Under the pieces are notes generated by a model that searched no databases, had not been told where the DNA came from, and saw only the letters and a program-made list of their open reading frames with translations. DNA of 46,078 bases from UBA3537 sp049889395 (GTDB taxonomy: Bacteria; Bacteroidota; Bacteroidia; Flavobacteriales; Flavobacteriaceae): positions 1-46,078 of the forward strand of contig JBMHDM010000036.1 in NCBI GenBank assembly GCA_049889395.1. Reading direction: 5' to 3'. Shown one piece after another: positions 1 to 8,678 of the stretch (positions within the stretch are counted from its first letter, which is position 1; the number at the start of each line of letters is the position of its first letter). A program made the position numbers and the translations under genes.

Positions 1-842
1 GCAGTTCCAATAATTTTCGATTCTTTGGGATAGTCCGAAACTATAAAATAAGGGTCAACAGCAATGCAATGCCCGCCTACACCACAACCTGGATTAAGAA
101 TGTTCACCCTCGGATGTTTGTTGGCTAATGTTATAAGCTCCCAAACATTGATATTTGCTTTATCACAAATTAATGACAGCTCGTTGGCAAAAGCAATCTG
201 AACATCCCTAGAAGAATTTTCTACTAGCTTACACATTTCTGCAGTTCGTGCATTTGTTTCATGCAATTCAGCGTTCACATATTTGCTATAAAAAGCTTTC
301 GCTTTTTGTGTTGATTTATCGTTAACACCCCCAATAACTCTGTCGTTGTTAACAAGTTCATACATAACATTTCCAGGTAATACACGCTCAGGACAATAGG
401 CAATATAAATTAAATCTCGAAGCTCTGGCCTTTTACTGTAGATATAATCCATCATCTTTTCAGTAGTTCCAACTGGTGATGTTGACTCAATAACATATAA
501 ATCGCCTGCTTTAAGCAATGGAATAATACTTTTTGTTGCGGCTTTAACAAATGATATATCGGGTTCATTATCCCCTTTGAAAGGAGTGGGCACTACAATA
601 ATATATGTGTTTGCCTCTACCGGCACGACATCTGCAACTAAATACCCCTTTTGAACTGCATTAAAAACTGTGTTTTCAAGGTCAGGTTCAACAATATGTA
701 TTTGACCCCTGTTAATGGTGTCAACTACTTTTTGATTGATATCTACGCCATGAACAAAAGTATGATTGCTCGAAATTAGTGCGGCAGTAGGTAGACCAAT
801 ATAACCAAGCCCAATCATTACAACTTCTGGTTTTGTTTTCAT
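1..842 (-). CDS. wecC: UDP-N-acetyl-D-mannosamine dehydrogenase (partial, C-terminus beyond window)
   Basis: Nucleotide-sugar dehydrogenase of the UDP-glucose/UDP-ManNAc dehydrogenase family. It is expected to oxidise UDP-ManNAc to UDP-ManNAcA with NAD in the cytoplasm, for surface polysaccharide. I translated about 280 N-terminal residues from the ATG at 842. The Rossmann motif GLGYIG lies at residues 11-16, followed by PTPF, ESTSPVGTTE and the catalytic-cysteine region GVGGHCIAVDPYF near residue 260. The gene runs off the left edge, so roughly the last 120 residues of a usual 400-residue protein are missing. It starts 2 bp after the wecB stop, so it is the last visible gene of the operon. 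The WecB neighbour makes its substrate, which favours WecC over a UDP-glucose dehydrogenase. Family assignment is firm, exact substrate inferred. Confidence 0.9.
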   Translation of the reverse strand, partial: MKTKPEVVMIGLGYIGLPTAALISSNHTFVHGVDINQKVVDTINRGQIHIVEPDLENTVFNAVQKGYLVADVVPVEANTYIIVVPTPFKGDNEPDISFVKAATKSIIPLLKAGDLYVIESTSPVGTTEKMMDYIYSKRPELRDLIYIAYCPERVLPGNVMYELVNNDRVIGGVNDKSTQKAKAFYSKYVNAELHETNARTAEMCKLVENSSRDVQIAFANELSLICDKANINVWELITLANKHPRVNILNPGCGVGGHCIAVDPYFIVSDYPKESKIIGT

Positions 843-844
843 TA

Positions 845-1978
845 TTAGCGTTTAATTTTTGACTTAATATAATTAACTATTTTTTGAGATGCCGTTCCAT
901 CTCCATAAGGATTGTGTAGTTTCGACATCTTTCTGTATGTAACCGTATTGCTTAACAGTTTATTTGTTTCTTTAACGATTTTATCTTTGTTCGTGCCTAC
1001 CAAGATAGATGTTCCTGAATCAACAGCTTCTGGTCGCTCAGTAGTATCACGCATAACTAAAACCGGCTTCCCCAAGCTTGGAGCCTCCTCTTGAATACCT
1101 CCACTATCTGTGATTATCAAATACGATTTTTCCATCAACCACACAAAAGCAGGATATGAAAGTGGGGTAATTAATTGGATATTGTTAATCTCACTCAAGA
1201 GTTTGTAAACTGGACCTTGAACATTTGGGTTTAAATGAACTGGATAAATTATTTGAGCTTTTGGATTGTTTAAAGCAATCTCTTTTAATGCTTCACATAT
1301 TCTAACAAAACCGTCTCCATGATTTTCTCTTCTATGTCCTGTAACCAATATGAGCTTTTTTTCTAAATCTAATATCGCCTTTAGCTTTTCTATTTCTGGG
1401 TCGTGGTAATTTATACGCTTAACTTTATCTACACTGAACATTAGTGCATCAATAACTGTGTTTCCAGTAACAATGATACTGTCATTAGGCTTGTTTTCAA
1501 GTATTAAATTATTTTTGGAAGTCTCTGTAGGACAAAAATGAATATTTGTGATTACTCCTGTAAATGTTCTGTTCATTTCTTCAGGAAAAGGCGATAGCAC
1601 ATCAAACGTACGAAGCCCTGCCTCTACATGACAAACTTTTGCCCCAGCGTAAAATGCTGCTAAGCTTGAAGCCATAGTGGTCGTAGTATCACCATGTACA
1701 TAAATATATTCCGGGTTAAAGCTCTCTAAAATGGGCTGTAATTCTAATAATATTGAGGACGTAAGTGTGTACAAGTTCTGATTGGGCTTCATTAGATTAA
1801 GGTCAAAGTCTGGTTTTATCTCAAAAAACTCAAGAACTTGATCTAACATTTCTCTATGTTGAGCTGTAACACATATTTTTGTATCAAAAATTTCTGGATA
1901 TTTTAGAAACTCCTTTACTAAAGGGGCCATTTTAATCGCCTCTGGTCGTGTGCCAAATATAATTAGGTTTTTTATCAT
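845..1978 (-). CDS. wecB: UDP-N-acetylglucosamine 2-epimerase (non-hydrolysing)
   Basis: Interconverts UDP-GlcNAc and UDP-ManNAc in the cytoplasm, feeding ManNAc or ManNAcA units into O-antigen or capsule synthesis. The 377-residue length is normal for the family. Recognisable family motifs in order are GTRPEAIKMAPL near the N-terminus, HGDTTTTMA, HVEAGLRT, FPEEMNR, TGHRREN, and the UDP-binding stretch DSGGIQEEAPSLGKPVL followed by RDTTERPEA. The start is an ATG 1 bp after the rfbD stop, and wecC begins 2 bp after its own stop. The three genes must be transcribed together. Nothing looks truncated or unusual. Confidence 0.95.
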   Translation of the reverse strand: MIKNLIIFGTRPEAIKMAPLVKEFLKYPEIFDTKICVTAQHREMLDQVLEFFEIKPDFDLNLMKPNQNLYTLTSSILLELQPILESFNPEYIYVHGDTTTTMASSLAAFYAGAKVCHVEAGLRTFDVLSPFPEEMNRTFTGVITNIHFCPTETSKNNLILENKPNDSIIVTGNTVIDALMFSVDKVKRINYHDPEIEKLKAILDLEKKLILVTGHRRENHGDGFVRICEALKEIALNNPKAQIIYPVHLNPNVQGPVYKLLSEINNIQLITPLSYPAFVWLMEKSYLIITDSGGIQEEAPSLGKPVLVMRDTTERPEAVDSGTSILVGTNKDKIVKETNKLLSNTVTYRKMSKLHNPYGDGTASQKIVNYIKSKIKR

Positions 1979-1979
1979 C

Positions 1980-2825
1980 TTAGGGTGCTATTGTCTTTAA
2001 TCTATTTTTCCAGAAAGACGTTGTAATTTGGAATTCTGATTCAATTTTTTTTGTGTCCAAAACACTATACTCTGGGCGCTTGGCTGCAGTTGGATAGTCC
2101 TTTGTTTTGATTGGCTTGACGTATGTCTTTTTGCCAAACTGCTTAAAAATCTCAACCGCAAAATCATGCCAAGAAATAGCGCCTGAATTACTGTAATGGT
2201 AAACGCCATAATTTGTAGACGAAGATAAGATTATTTTAATCAAAGCTTTAGCTAAATCCCTGGCATAAGTAGGACTTCCTATTTGGTCTGAAACAACGTT
2301 AATTTCACCCATTGTTTCAGATAATTTGAGCATCGTCTTTAAAAAATTATTTCCATATTCTGAATACAACCACGATGTTCTTATAATAAAATATTGGTTT
2401 ATTATTTCCTGAATATGTTGCTCGCCCTGTAATTTACTCGAACCATACACTCCCAATGGGTTAGCGATGTCTTGTTCTGTATAGGGCATTTTTTTTTGAC
2501 CATCGAACACAAAATCCGTTGATATGTGAATTAATGTAACTTGATGGTGGTGACAAAGCTGCGCTAAGATTTTAACGCCTTTGGCATTAACGGCATAGGC
2601 CAACTCTGATTGTGTTTCTGCTAAATCTACTGCGGTATATGCGGCACAATTAATACAGTAATCAAATTGGTTTTTAGAGAAATATAATTCAACTTGACTC
2701 GAATCAGTAATATCTAAGCTTGGGAGGTCTTGGAAATCAAACTCAAGTTCCTTTTGATGTTTTGCCACATCTTGGAGACACTGACCCAGCTGTCCATTCC
2801 CGCCTGTAACCAATACTTTTATCAT
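1980..2825 (-). CDS. rfbD: dTDP-4-dehydrorhamnose reductase
   Basis: Last step of dTDP-L-rhamnose synthesis: NAD(P)H-dependent reduction of dTDP-4-dehydro-L-rhamnose. This is a short-chain dehydrogenase/reductase-fold protein of 281 residues. It has the glycine-rich nucleotide motif VTGGNGQLGQ at about residues 6-15, the active-site threonine region HISTDFVFDG, and the catalytic YxxxK in YGSSKLQGE. The tail contains the typical RPEYSVLDT substrate-site segment. Its start overlaps the end of rfbC by 4 bp (ATGA), indicating translational coupling. rfbA and rfbB, which make the precursor, are not in the window and may lie further left. Confidence 0.94.
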   Translation of the reverse strand: MIKVLVTGGNGQLGQCLQDVAKHQKELEFDFQDLPSLDITDSSQVELYFSKNQFDYCINCAAYTAVDLAETQSELAYAVNAKGVKILAQLCHHHQVTLIHISTDFVFDGQKKMPYTEQDIANPLGVYGSSKLQGEQHIQEIINQYFIIRTSWLYSEYGNNFLKTMLKLSETMGEINVVSDQIGSPTYARDLAKALIKIILSSSTNYGVYHYSNSGAISWHDFAVEIFKQFGKKTYVKPIKTKDYPTAAKRPEYSVLDTKKIESEFQITTSFWKNRLKTIAP

Positions 2826-3367
2826 ACCGTTAAAGCTTTTAGTTGAGGAAGGTTTAAATCCTTTTCAGATATTATGAGACGGACTGAGGGTGCCCCCCAA
2901 TCAATATCAAGTTCTGGGTCGTTAAAAACAATTCCGCCTTCAGCCTCTTTATTGTAATAGTTATCACATTTATACGACAAAGTTGCCGTGTCGCTCAACA
3001 CCACAAAACCATGAGCAAACCCTCTTGGTACAAACAGCTGTTTATTATTGTCTGAAGACAGTTCAACGGAATGGTATTGACCAAAAGTAGGGGAGTTCTG
3101 CCGTATATCTACCGCCACATCTAATACTTTGCCTTGAATAACACGAACCAATTTGGCTTGGGCAAACTCTCCTTTCTGAAAGTGCAGTCCCCTTAATACG
3201 CCTTTCTTTGAGAATGATTGGTTGTCTTGAACAAAGCTTACAGCATAACCTAGAAGTTGATCAAGTTGTTGCTTTCGATAAGTCTCTTGAAAAGCCCCGC
3301 GATTATCTGAAAACACTGTCGGTTCTATTACAATACATCCCTGCAGTGGAGTTTGGGTTAACTTCAT
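2822..3367 (-). CDS. rfbC: dTDP-4-dehydrorhamnose 3,5-epimerase
   Basis: Cupin-fold epimerase that converts dTDP-4-dehydro-6-deoxy-D-glucose to the L-lyxo form in rhamnose synthesis. The 181 residues contain the catalytic-histidine motif LRGLHFQ, the DVAVDIR segment carrying the partner aspartate, and a tyrosine-rich YKCDNYYNKEAEGG stretch characteristic of RmlC. I chose the ATG at 3367 (MKLTQTPLQG). An in-frame TTG at 3382 adds five residues but is less likely. The gene lies 32 bp after the Wzz-like gene and overlaps rfbD by 4 bp. Confidence 0.94.
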   Translation of the reverse strand: MKLTQTPLQGCIVIEPTVFSDNRGAFQETYRKQQLDQLLGYAVSFVQDNQSFSKKGVLRGLHFQKGEFAQAKLVRVIQGKVLDVAVDIRQNSPTFGQYHSVELSSDNNKQLFVPRGFAHGFVVLSDTATLSYKCDNYYNKEAEGGIVFNDPELDIDWGAPSVRLIISEKDLNLPQLKALTV

Positions 3368-3399
3368 TGTTTGTAAATACAACTATTTTCCGTGGTTAA

Positions 3400-4467
3400 T
3401 TATTCTGGTTTATAACGTTCAAGAAAGCGGAAAAACTCTAGTCCAAGTAATATAATTAAACTAAATAGTGTAAAAACAATCGTATAATATAGCTTGGTAG
3501 GTGTCGTTACCCCTAGTAGCTCTTTCCCTTTATCAATAAATCCATTGTCTTGTTTGCTTGAAATGATTTCTACAATATTTGCTCTATCCTTAAGCCTCCT
3601 ATCGATTTTGACAATTTCTCTTCGTAACTCAACATCATTTTTATAAAGGTCATATTCTCGAGTTTTATTTTTATCATTATTGCCTTCAAACGTAATCCCT
3701 ATTTCTGAACTGGTTTTATTGTCCATTTGCTGTTCCAATACGCGCTTATATGTATTTTGTAAAGAATCTGATTGTGCTAAAGAGCGCTCTAGGGCAGCCT
3801 TTTGTTGATTTAGTTGTGTTAATTCTTTGTCTCGCTCGTTAACAAAAAAGGGGTTGGTGTTGATATTATCAATGATATTATCAAAAACATTTTTGAAATT
3901 AACTCTATTTTCAGAAAAAATCGAGATGCGCTGCATAGCATGCTTGTACGCTTCAATATTGTCAACATAATCTTCATACTCAATCTTCGAAGCAGCTAAA
4001 GAGTCCAATCCTCTAATGTACTGATCAAACATAATAAGTTTATCGTTTTCCGTTAAAACAGGCTCTATTTCAAAACCCGTTATCGTTTCTGTGGTAACTT
4101 GATTCAATCCTAAGATTTGGCTAAGAATATTATAATCTTTATCCCGAATAAGTCCATTGTAATAATCAACAGAGCCATATAGGTTTTCTCCTGTTGGGTA
4201 GTTTTGCTTCAACGTAATTCTTGACTTGTAAGAAGGAGGCGTGGTTTGCTCCAAAACGACCCCTAAAATTAATCCCGCAACCAATGCAGACCCTAAAATA
4301 AGGGCTCTTTTTTTAAAAAAAAAGACAACCCAAACAAACGCTAAAAACAATTGCTTGAAAATAGATCCGACAAAGTTAAAAAGGCGACTAAACGCGTTGC
4401 CAATCATTTTAAATAGTTGACCCAAATCAACTTCTTCAGATGGAGGTGTGGTGTTGTTAGTACTCAT
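3400..4467 (-). CDS. Wzz-like polysaccharide chain-length / co-polymerase protein
   Basis: Probable inner-membrane protein controlling the chain length of, or assisting export of, a surface polysaccharide. The 355 residues show an N-terminal hydrophobic region (residues about 38-72, with the clearest membrane span ALILGSALVAGLILGVVL), a long periplasmic helical region rich in charged and glutamine residues (about 180-300), and a second membrane span near residues 325-345 (YYTIVFTLFSLIILLGLEFF). This two-span layout with a coiled-coil middle is that of polysaccharide co-polymerases. No C-terminal tyrosine kinase is attached. It sits between the DUF6909-like gene (9 bp gap) and rfbC. Topology and context support the call; sequence identity to a named Wzz is not claimed. 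Confidence 0.72.
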   Translation of the reverse strand: MSTNNTTPPSEEVDLGQLFKMIGNAFSRLFNFVGSIFKQLFLAFVWVVFFFKKRALILGSALVAGLILGVVLEQTTPPSYKSRITLKQNYPTGENLYGSVDYYNGLIRDKDYNILSQILGLNQVTTETITGFEIEPVLTENDKLIMFDQYIRGLDSLAASKIEYEDYVDNIEAYKHAMQRISIFSENRVNFKNVFDNIIDNINTNPFFVNERDKELTQLNQQKAALERSLAQSDSLQNTYKRVLEQQMDNKTSSEIGITFEGNNDKNKTREYDLYKNDVELRREIVKIDRRLKDRANIVEIISSKQDNGFIDKGKELLGVTTPTKLYYTIVFTLFSLIILLGLEFFRFLERYKPE

Positions 4468-4476
4468 TTTGTAGTA

Positions 4477-6165
4477 TTAATTTAAAATTTGTTTTAAAAT
4501 TTGATGTGTAATAGCATAAGTAGGTTTTACGCCTGTTAAGCCCAACCCCCCAGAAGCCAATGTACTGCCCGTTTCAAGCGGGTTATCACTGGCATAATAG
4601 GCATATCGGACTTTGACTTTAGACGAAATACTATGGCGAATTTTGGACGCCGCTTGAATAGCTTTTTGGTAATGTACCCCTTCCATTTCCAAGCCTATAA
4701 CATCCCAAGTCGATTCGTGAAAAAACTTTAGTAATTCTCTGTTTTGTAAAGACGTTCCCAGGACCGTCACCATTGAGCCTTGGTAAACCTCTAAATCTAA
4801 ATCGTGAAAATCTTCTTTTTTTAATTCGTTGTCAAAGGGGTAATTATCAGCAGTCCCTTCAAATATATGTGCAGAGGGTATCATGATGTCTCCTTTGCAG
4901 CCACCTAGAATTCCTGCCTTGCCCATAACTGACACAGAATCTACATTCAAAAAGTAGGTTTGAGATGGTGTTTTGAAAGGCTTTAACAGCTCGTCAATTG
5001 TTTCATAAGCTTGTTCTCCAAACGCATAATCCATAACAACAATTACTGGGGCATTATCTTCAGACTTTAAGGCTGATAAAACGGTGTTATATTTAAAATC
5101 AATCTGGGCTGTATCTATAATTTGAACATCAATGTTGGTCCCAGATTTGTCTTCGATGTAGTGCATGCCTTCTTTTAACGCCAAACGCTTAATTTTATTG
5201 CGCATTTTGGAATCTGTACTTTCGCTTAATTGCTCATATACATCAAAAATATCCAATCCTTGTTTCACTTTAAGCGCTTTTGGGGCATAAAGGGTGTTCA
5301 TTACGCTGTGGAGATTGGCTGATATGATATGAATAGGCCTGTGAATGAGTTGGTTATCCAACAAGGTTGTTTTGATGGTATAGGCCCATTTCTCCCCATG
5401 AATATGATGCCCTAGACGTTCTCTCAAGACCGGACTGAAAGTTACAATTCGCTTATTATTATCAATCAATTCATAAATGGCACGTTTCCCTAGCCAATAA
5501 ATCAATTTCAAAAAACGATCCGGAGATTGATCTGTTGCAAATGCATCATATACCGATTGAATCTCCTGAAATGTTCGGCCAAGAATATTTGCAGTATGTG
5601 TTACCGCAATTTCCTGATCTTTTTGGCTTAACTTTTTGGACAACAAGGCTGCTTTTTCAAGTTTTTGCCAATCCCGTGTTGTCTTACCACTGTCGCCTAT
5701 GAGAACCTGATTGGCTATTTTATGAGACTCTATGTATAGAAACGTAAGATGAGTCAAAATATCATAAATCTCCGATCGTCCTCGGGTAATCTCAATATTC
5801 ATTTGCTCAAAATCTATTCGATAGCAGTTTCTGCGCCGTTTGGCTGGTATAATGACTTGAAAATGTGATCCTGAGAACCCCTCTGCACTAGTTAAATTAA
5901 TGTGTGTGCACTCCTCTATTCCGATTGGCAATCTATCGATAACGTAAAGTAAGCCTTCAAGCTCTGCTTTGTCGTCTCCGATGGTACCGTAAATCTCTGG
6001 ACTGAGGGATAACAGTGACTGACGCAAGCTTTCACCAGAAATACCCATAGGCTTATAAAATCCTCTACTAAACAAATGGCGCATGGTTATATACATACGC
6101 TGAATAGCATGAGAGCTTTCTTGTGCTCTAGTTCGATTTAGTGGTTTTGCTGTTGATTTTACCAT
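4477..6165 (-). CDS. DUF6909-like conserved protein with nucleosidase-like C-terminal domain
   Basis: A 562-residue protein I recognise only as a conserved flavobacterial family (I associate it with DUF6909; unverified). The N-terminal 300 residues are helical and of unknown role. The C-terminal third shows, in order, KAGILGGCKGDIMIPSAH, a VTVLGTSLQN strand, GLEMEGVHYQKA (EMEG at about 493-496) and YYASDNPLE. These match the order and spacing of the purine/uridine phosphorylase and MTA/AMP nucleosidase fold: the TxGxxxxxxxGD loop, the EME(S/A/G) substrate motif and the SD catalytic-aspartate motif. That is my inference, not an established function. An AMP-nucleosidase-like layout (extra N-domain plus NP domain) is possible. 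It lies in an operon between the GH3 gene (18 bp) and the Wzz-like gene (9 bp). Confidence 0.7.
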   Translation of the reverse strand: MVKSTAKPLNRTRAQESSHAIQRMYITMRHLFSRGFYKPMGISGESLRQSLLSLSPEIYGTIGDDKAELEGLLYVIDRLPIGIEECTHINLTSAEGFSGSHFQVIIPAKRRRNCYRIDFEQMNIEITRGRSEIYDILTHLTFLYIESHKIANQVLIGDSGKTTRDWQKLEKAALLSKKLSQKDQEIAVTHTANILGRTFQEIQSVYDAFATDQSPDRFLKLIYWLGKRAIYELIDNNKRIVTFSPVLRERLGHHIHGEKWAYTIKTTLLDNQLIHRPIHIISANLHSVMNTLYAPKALKVKQGLDIFDVYEQLSESTDSKMRNKIKRLALKEGMHYIEDKSGTNIDVQIIDTAQIDFKYNTVLSALKSEDNAPVIVVMDYAFGEQAYETIDELLKPFKTPSQTYFLNVDSVSVMGKAGILGGCKGDIMIPSAHIFEGTADNYPFDNELKKEDFHDLDLEVYQGSMVTVLGTSLQNRELLKFFHESTWDVIGLEMEGVHYQKAIQAASKIRHSISSKVKVRYAYYASDNPLETGSTLASGGLGLTGVKPTYAITHQILKQILN

Positions 6166-6183
6166 ACTAATGCCAAATATACA

Positions 6184-7686
6184 TTATTTGATAAGATTGT
6201 TGTGATGTAAATAATCTGCAATTTTTCGGTCATTGGATAACCTTGGTGTCTTGTTTTGTCCCCCTAATTTTCCTATTGTTTTCATATAGCTTTTAAATCC
6301 TCCGTTTTGGACTCTTGTTATTATAAGGGGCCGAAGGATTTTTCCTTTAATCAGATCTAAATAATAACTGTTTTGATTTTGCATTTCTACATCAATAGCC
6401 TCTGCCAGTTGCTGTAGATTTTCAGGGGGGTTGTCAAATTCAATAAGCCACTCGTGGTAGGGTAGCCCTGTACTGGGATTAATTTGTGGTGCCACAGAGT
6501 ATTCGGATACGCTTATATCAGTTTCATCCAAGGCTTTAATTAAGGCTTGATCTACCTCTTTTGCAATAACATGTTCTCCAAAAGCTGAAATGAAATGCTT
6601 GATACGACCACTAACAATAATTCTGTAAGGCTTAATAGAAGTAAACTGAACGGTATCTCCAATGTTGTAAGCCCAAAGCCCAGCATTAGTGGAAATAATA
6701 ATGACGTAATTCACGCCAACTTTGACATCTTTTAGGGTCAATCGTACTGGATTTTCATCAAAAAAACTAGAGGCTTCGACGAATTCGTAAAAAATTCCCG
6801 AGTCCAACTGCAATAACAACCCTTTGTGGTCTTGTTGGTCCTGAAACGCAAAAAATCCTTCACTTGCCGGATAAAGTTCCACGCTGTCTACTTTTCTACC
6901 TATTAAAGTTTCAAATTTATTGCGATAGGGTTCAAAATTGACCCCGCCATAAATGAATAAATTAAAGTTTTTAAATATCTCGCCTACTTTTTGGTGTCGT
7001 CTTTCGGTCAATTTTTCAAAATACATTTGAACCCAAGAGGGTATACCGGCAATCGCTGTCATGTTTTCAGAGAGGGTTTCTTCTACAATGGCATCAACTT
7101 TAGTCTCCCAGTCTTCGATGCAGTTCGCTTCCCAGCTTGGCATTCTATTGTTGAGCAAATAAGAGGGGACATAATGCGCAGATATGCCAGAAAGACGACC
7201 TGTTCTTATGCCGTTGGTCTCCTTCAATTTTGGGCTTCCTTGCAAAAAAATCCATTTTCCATCTACAAAATCTGAATTTCCTGTTTCATTGATATACAAT
7301 AAAATCGCATTCCTAGAGGCTTCGACCTGATCTTTGATTGATTCTGCAGTGATTGGAATAAATTTAACGCCGGAAGTTGTTCCAGATGTTTTGGCAAAAT
7401 ATAATGGCTTTCCTTTCCAAAGAATGTTTGATGCTCCGCCAATAATTTGATCAATATAGGACTTTATTCCTTCGTAATCTCGAATGGGAACTTGACGGAC
7501 AAAATCTGAATGGTTCTTTATCGTATTAAAGTCGTGGTCTTGACCAAATTGGGTGTGTTTAGCCGATTGGATTAACGACTTAAAAACCTGGTCTTGCGTC
7601 TCAATGGGTTTTGAGGCCCAGAATTGAATCTTTCGAGCAATCCTAGCCGCAAACAATTTCGCTAAATATGATTTTATAGATCTCAT
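6184..7686 (-). CDS. GH3-family acyl-adenylating enzyme (auxin-responsive GH3 family)
   Basis: Member of the GH3 branch of the ANL adenylating superfamily. Plant relatives adenylate a carboxylic acid and join it to an amino acid; the bacterial substrate is unknown. With the ATG start at 7686 the protein is 500 residues. The ATP-binding motif TSGTTSG falls at about residues 100-106. Later come YPASEGFFAFQ (adenylate motif) and YNIGDTVQF (C-terminal ATP motif), then a small lid domain containing SGRIKHFISAFGEHV. An in-frame TTG at 7707 would add seven residues but would overlap the upstream peptidase gene; the ATG leaves a 10-bp gap. The operon context of cell-wall peptidase and polysaccharide genes suggests an envelope or lipid role, which is speculative. 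Confidence 0.87.
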   Translation of the reverse strand: MRSIKSYLAKLFAARIARKIQFWASKPIETQDQVFKSLIQSAKHTQFGQDHDFNTIKNHSDFVRQVPIRDYEGIKSYIDQIIGGASNILWKGKPLYFAKTSGTTSGVKFIPITAESIKDQVEASRNAILLYINETGNSDFVDGKWIFLQGSPKLKETNGIRTGRLSGISAHYVPSYLLNNRMPSWEANCIEDWETKVDAIVEETLSENMTAIAGIPSWVQMYFEKLTERRHQKVGEIFKNFNLFIYGGVNFEPYRNKFETLIGRKVDSVELYPASEGFFAFQDQQDHKGLLLQLDSGIFYEFVEASSFFDENPVRLTLKDVKVGVNYVIIISTNAGLWAYNIGDTVQFTSIKPYRIIVSGRIKHFISAFGEHVIAKEVDQALIKALDETDISVSEYSVAPQINPSTGLPYHEWLIEFDNPPENLQQLAEAIDVEMQNQNSYYLDLIKGKILRPLIITRVQNGGFKSYMKTIGKLGGQNKTPRLSNDRKIADYLHHNNLIK

Positions 7687-7696
7687 TCCTAATAGG

Positions 7697-8563
7697 TTAA
7701 AATTCAATGAATGTTGTAGGATCTATTGGAGATCCGTCATTCCAAAGCTCAAAATGTAGGTGTGGCCCCGTGCTTAATTCTCCTGTAGAGCCTGACCTTG
7801 CAATCACTTCTCTTGCTTTGACGAAATCGCCCTGCTCCTTTGTCAATGAAGCGTTGTGTTTATAAACCGATAGCAGTTGGTTACCATGGTCAATTACCAT
7901 AACATATCCAGAATCTGATGTCCATGAGGCCAAAACAACTCTTCCGTCTGCAGCAGCTTTTACTGGTGTGTTTTGTGGTACGACAATATCAACCGCGTAA
8001 TGCTGTATTGTGGCGTCAAAACCTGAGCTAACAACGCCATTAACTGGTGGAAAGAAAACAAAATTTTTGACCGATCGGGCAGATTCAAACAAATTGTATT
8101 TGTCTTCTTTTTCTACCTTTTCTCTCAACAATGAGTCTTCTTTTGAAGGAATTAGTCCAGACAAAGGTATTTCGGCTTCGACACTGTCAAATATGGAATC
8201 CTTGTTAATAGATTCAAAAGAAGTTTCCCCGCTCAAGGCGCTTTTTATTGAAGCGATATAACGGTCGTTTAGTACGGCCATTTGATACAATGAATCCGTC
8301 TTTTTTTCTAAGGCTATTGCACGTTTTTGAAGTAGCGGAGAGGTATATCCAGGGATGTATTCACGAAGCGGGGTGAAAGCAATTAAAACAGTCGTGATCA
8401 AAATTAATACAATAGCAATGACTGTTCCAAAAAGAAAGACATTCAAACGTGTTAACTTAATCGCAAACCGTTCCTGGAACGTATCTTCATTTAACACAAC
8501 CAACCTATACTGGCTCAGCAGCTTTTTCTTTAATTTCCCTTTGTTGGATTTTTTTACAACCAT
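7697..8563 (-). CDS. M23 family metallopeptidase, membrane-anchored
   Basis: Peptidoglycan endopeptidase of the LytM/M23 family, probably anchored in the inner membrane with its catalytic domain in the periplasm. The 288 residues (ATG at 8563) show a basic N-terminus, one membrane span at about 41-63, a linker to about 170, then the M23 domain. Zinc ligands are H188 and D192 (HYAVD) and the HLH motif at 268-270 (GPHLHFEL), so the site looks catalytically complete. Two in-frame non-ATG codons just upstream (GTG, CTG) were not used. It is the first gene of the leftward operon; GH3 follows after 10 bp. It is divergent from tatA across a 115-bp gap. Confidence 0.93.
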   Translation of the reverse strand: MVVKKSNKGKLKKKLLSQYRLVVLNEDTFQERFAIKLTRLNVFLFGTVIAIVLILITTVLIAFTPLREYIPGYTSPLLQKRAIALEKKTDSLYQMAVLNDRYIASIKSALSGETSFESINKDSIFDSVEAEIPLSGLIPSKEDSLLREKVEKEDKYNLFESARSVKNFVFFPPVNGVVSSGFDATIQHYAVDIVVPQNTPVKAAADGRVVLASWTSDSGYVMVIDHGNQLLSVYKHNASLTKEQGDFVKAREVIARSGSTGELSTGPHLHFELWNDGSPIDPTTFIEF

Positions 8564-8629
8564 CAGCACAAAATTAAATAAAAATAAAGGGACTGTTTGA
8601 GATATTCTAGTCTAAAGTTTAAATTCGTG

Positions 8630-8658
8630 TTGTAATTAAGGGATTATTCTTAACTTTG
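8630..8658 (+). promoter_or_regulatory. Promoter of tatA (Bacteroidota type)
   Basis: TTG at 8630-8632, an 18-bp spacer, then TAACTTTG at 8651-8658, 20 bp before the tatA ATG. This fits the Bacteroidota sigma-A consensus TTG-N17..23-TAnnTTTG. Confidence 0.75.
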
Positions 8659-8678
8659 TTTTATAAAACAAAAATAAC

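Noticed and set aside
8569..8576. TAATTTTG box upstream of the M23 gene as its promoter
   Set aside because: It ends about 5 bp from the ATG with no TTG at the right distance; a transcript from it would be essentially leaderless.
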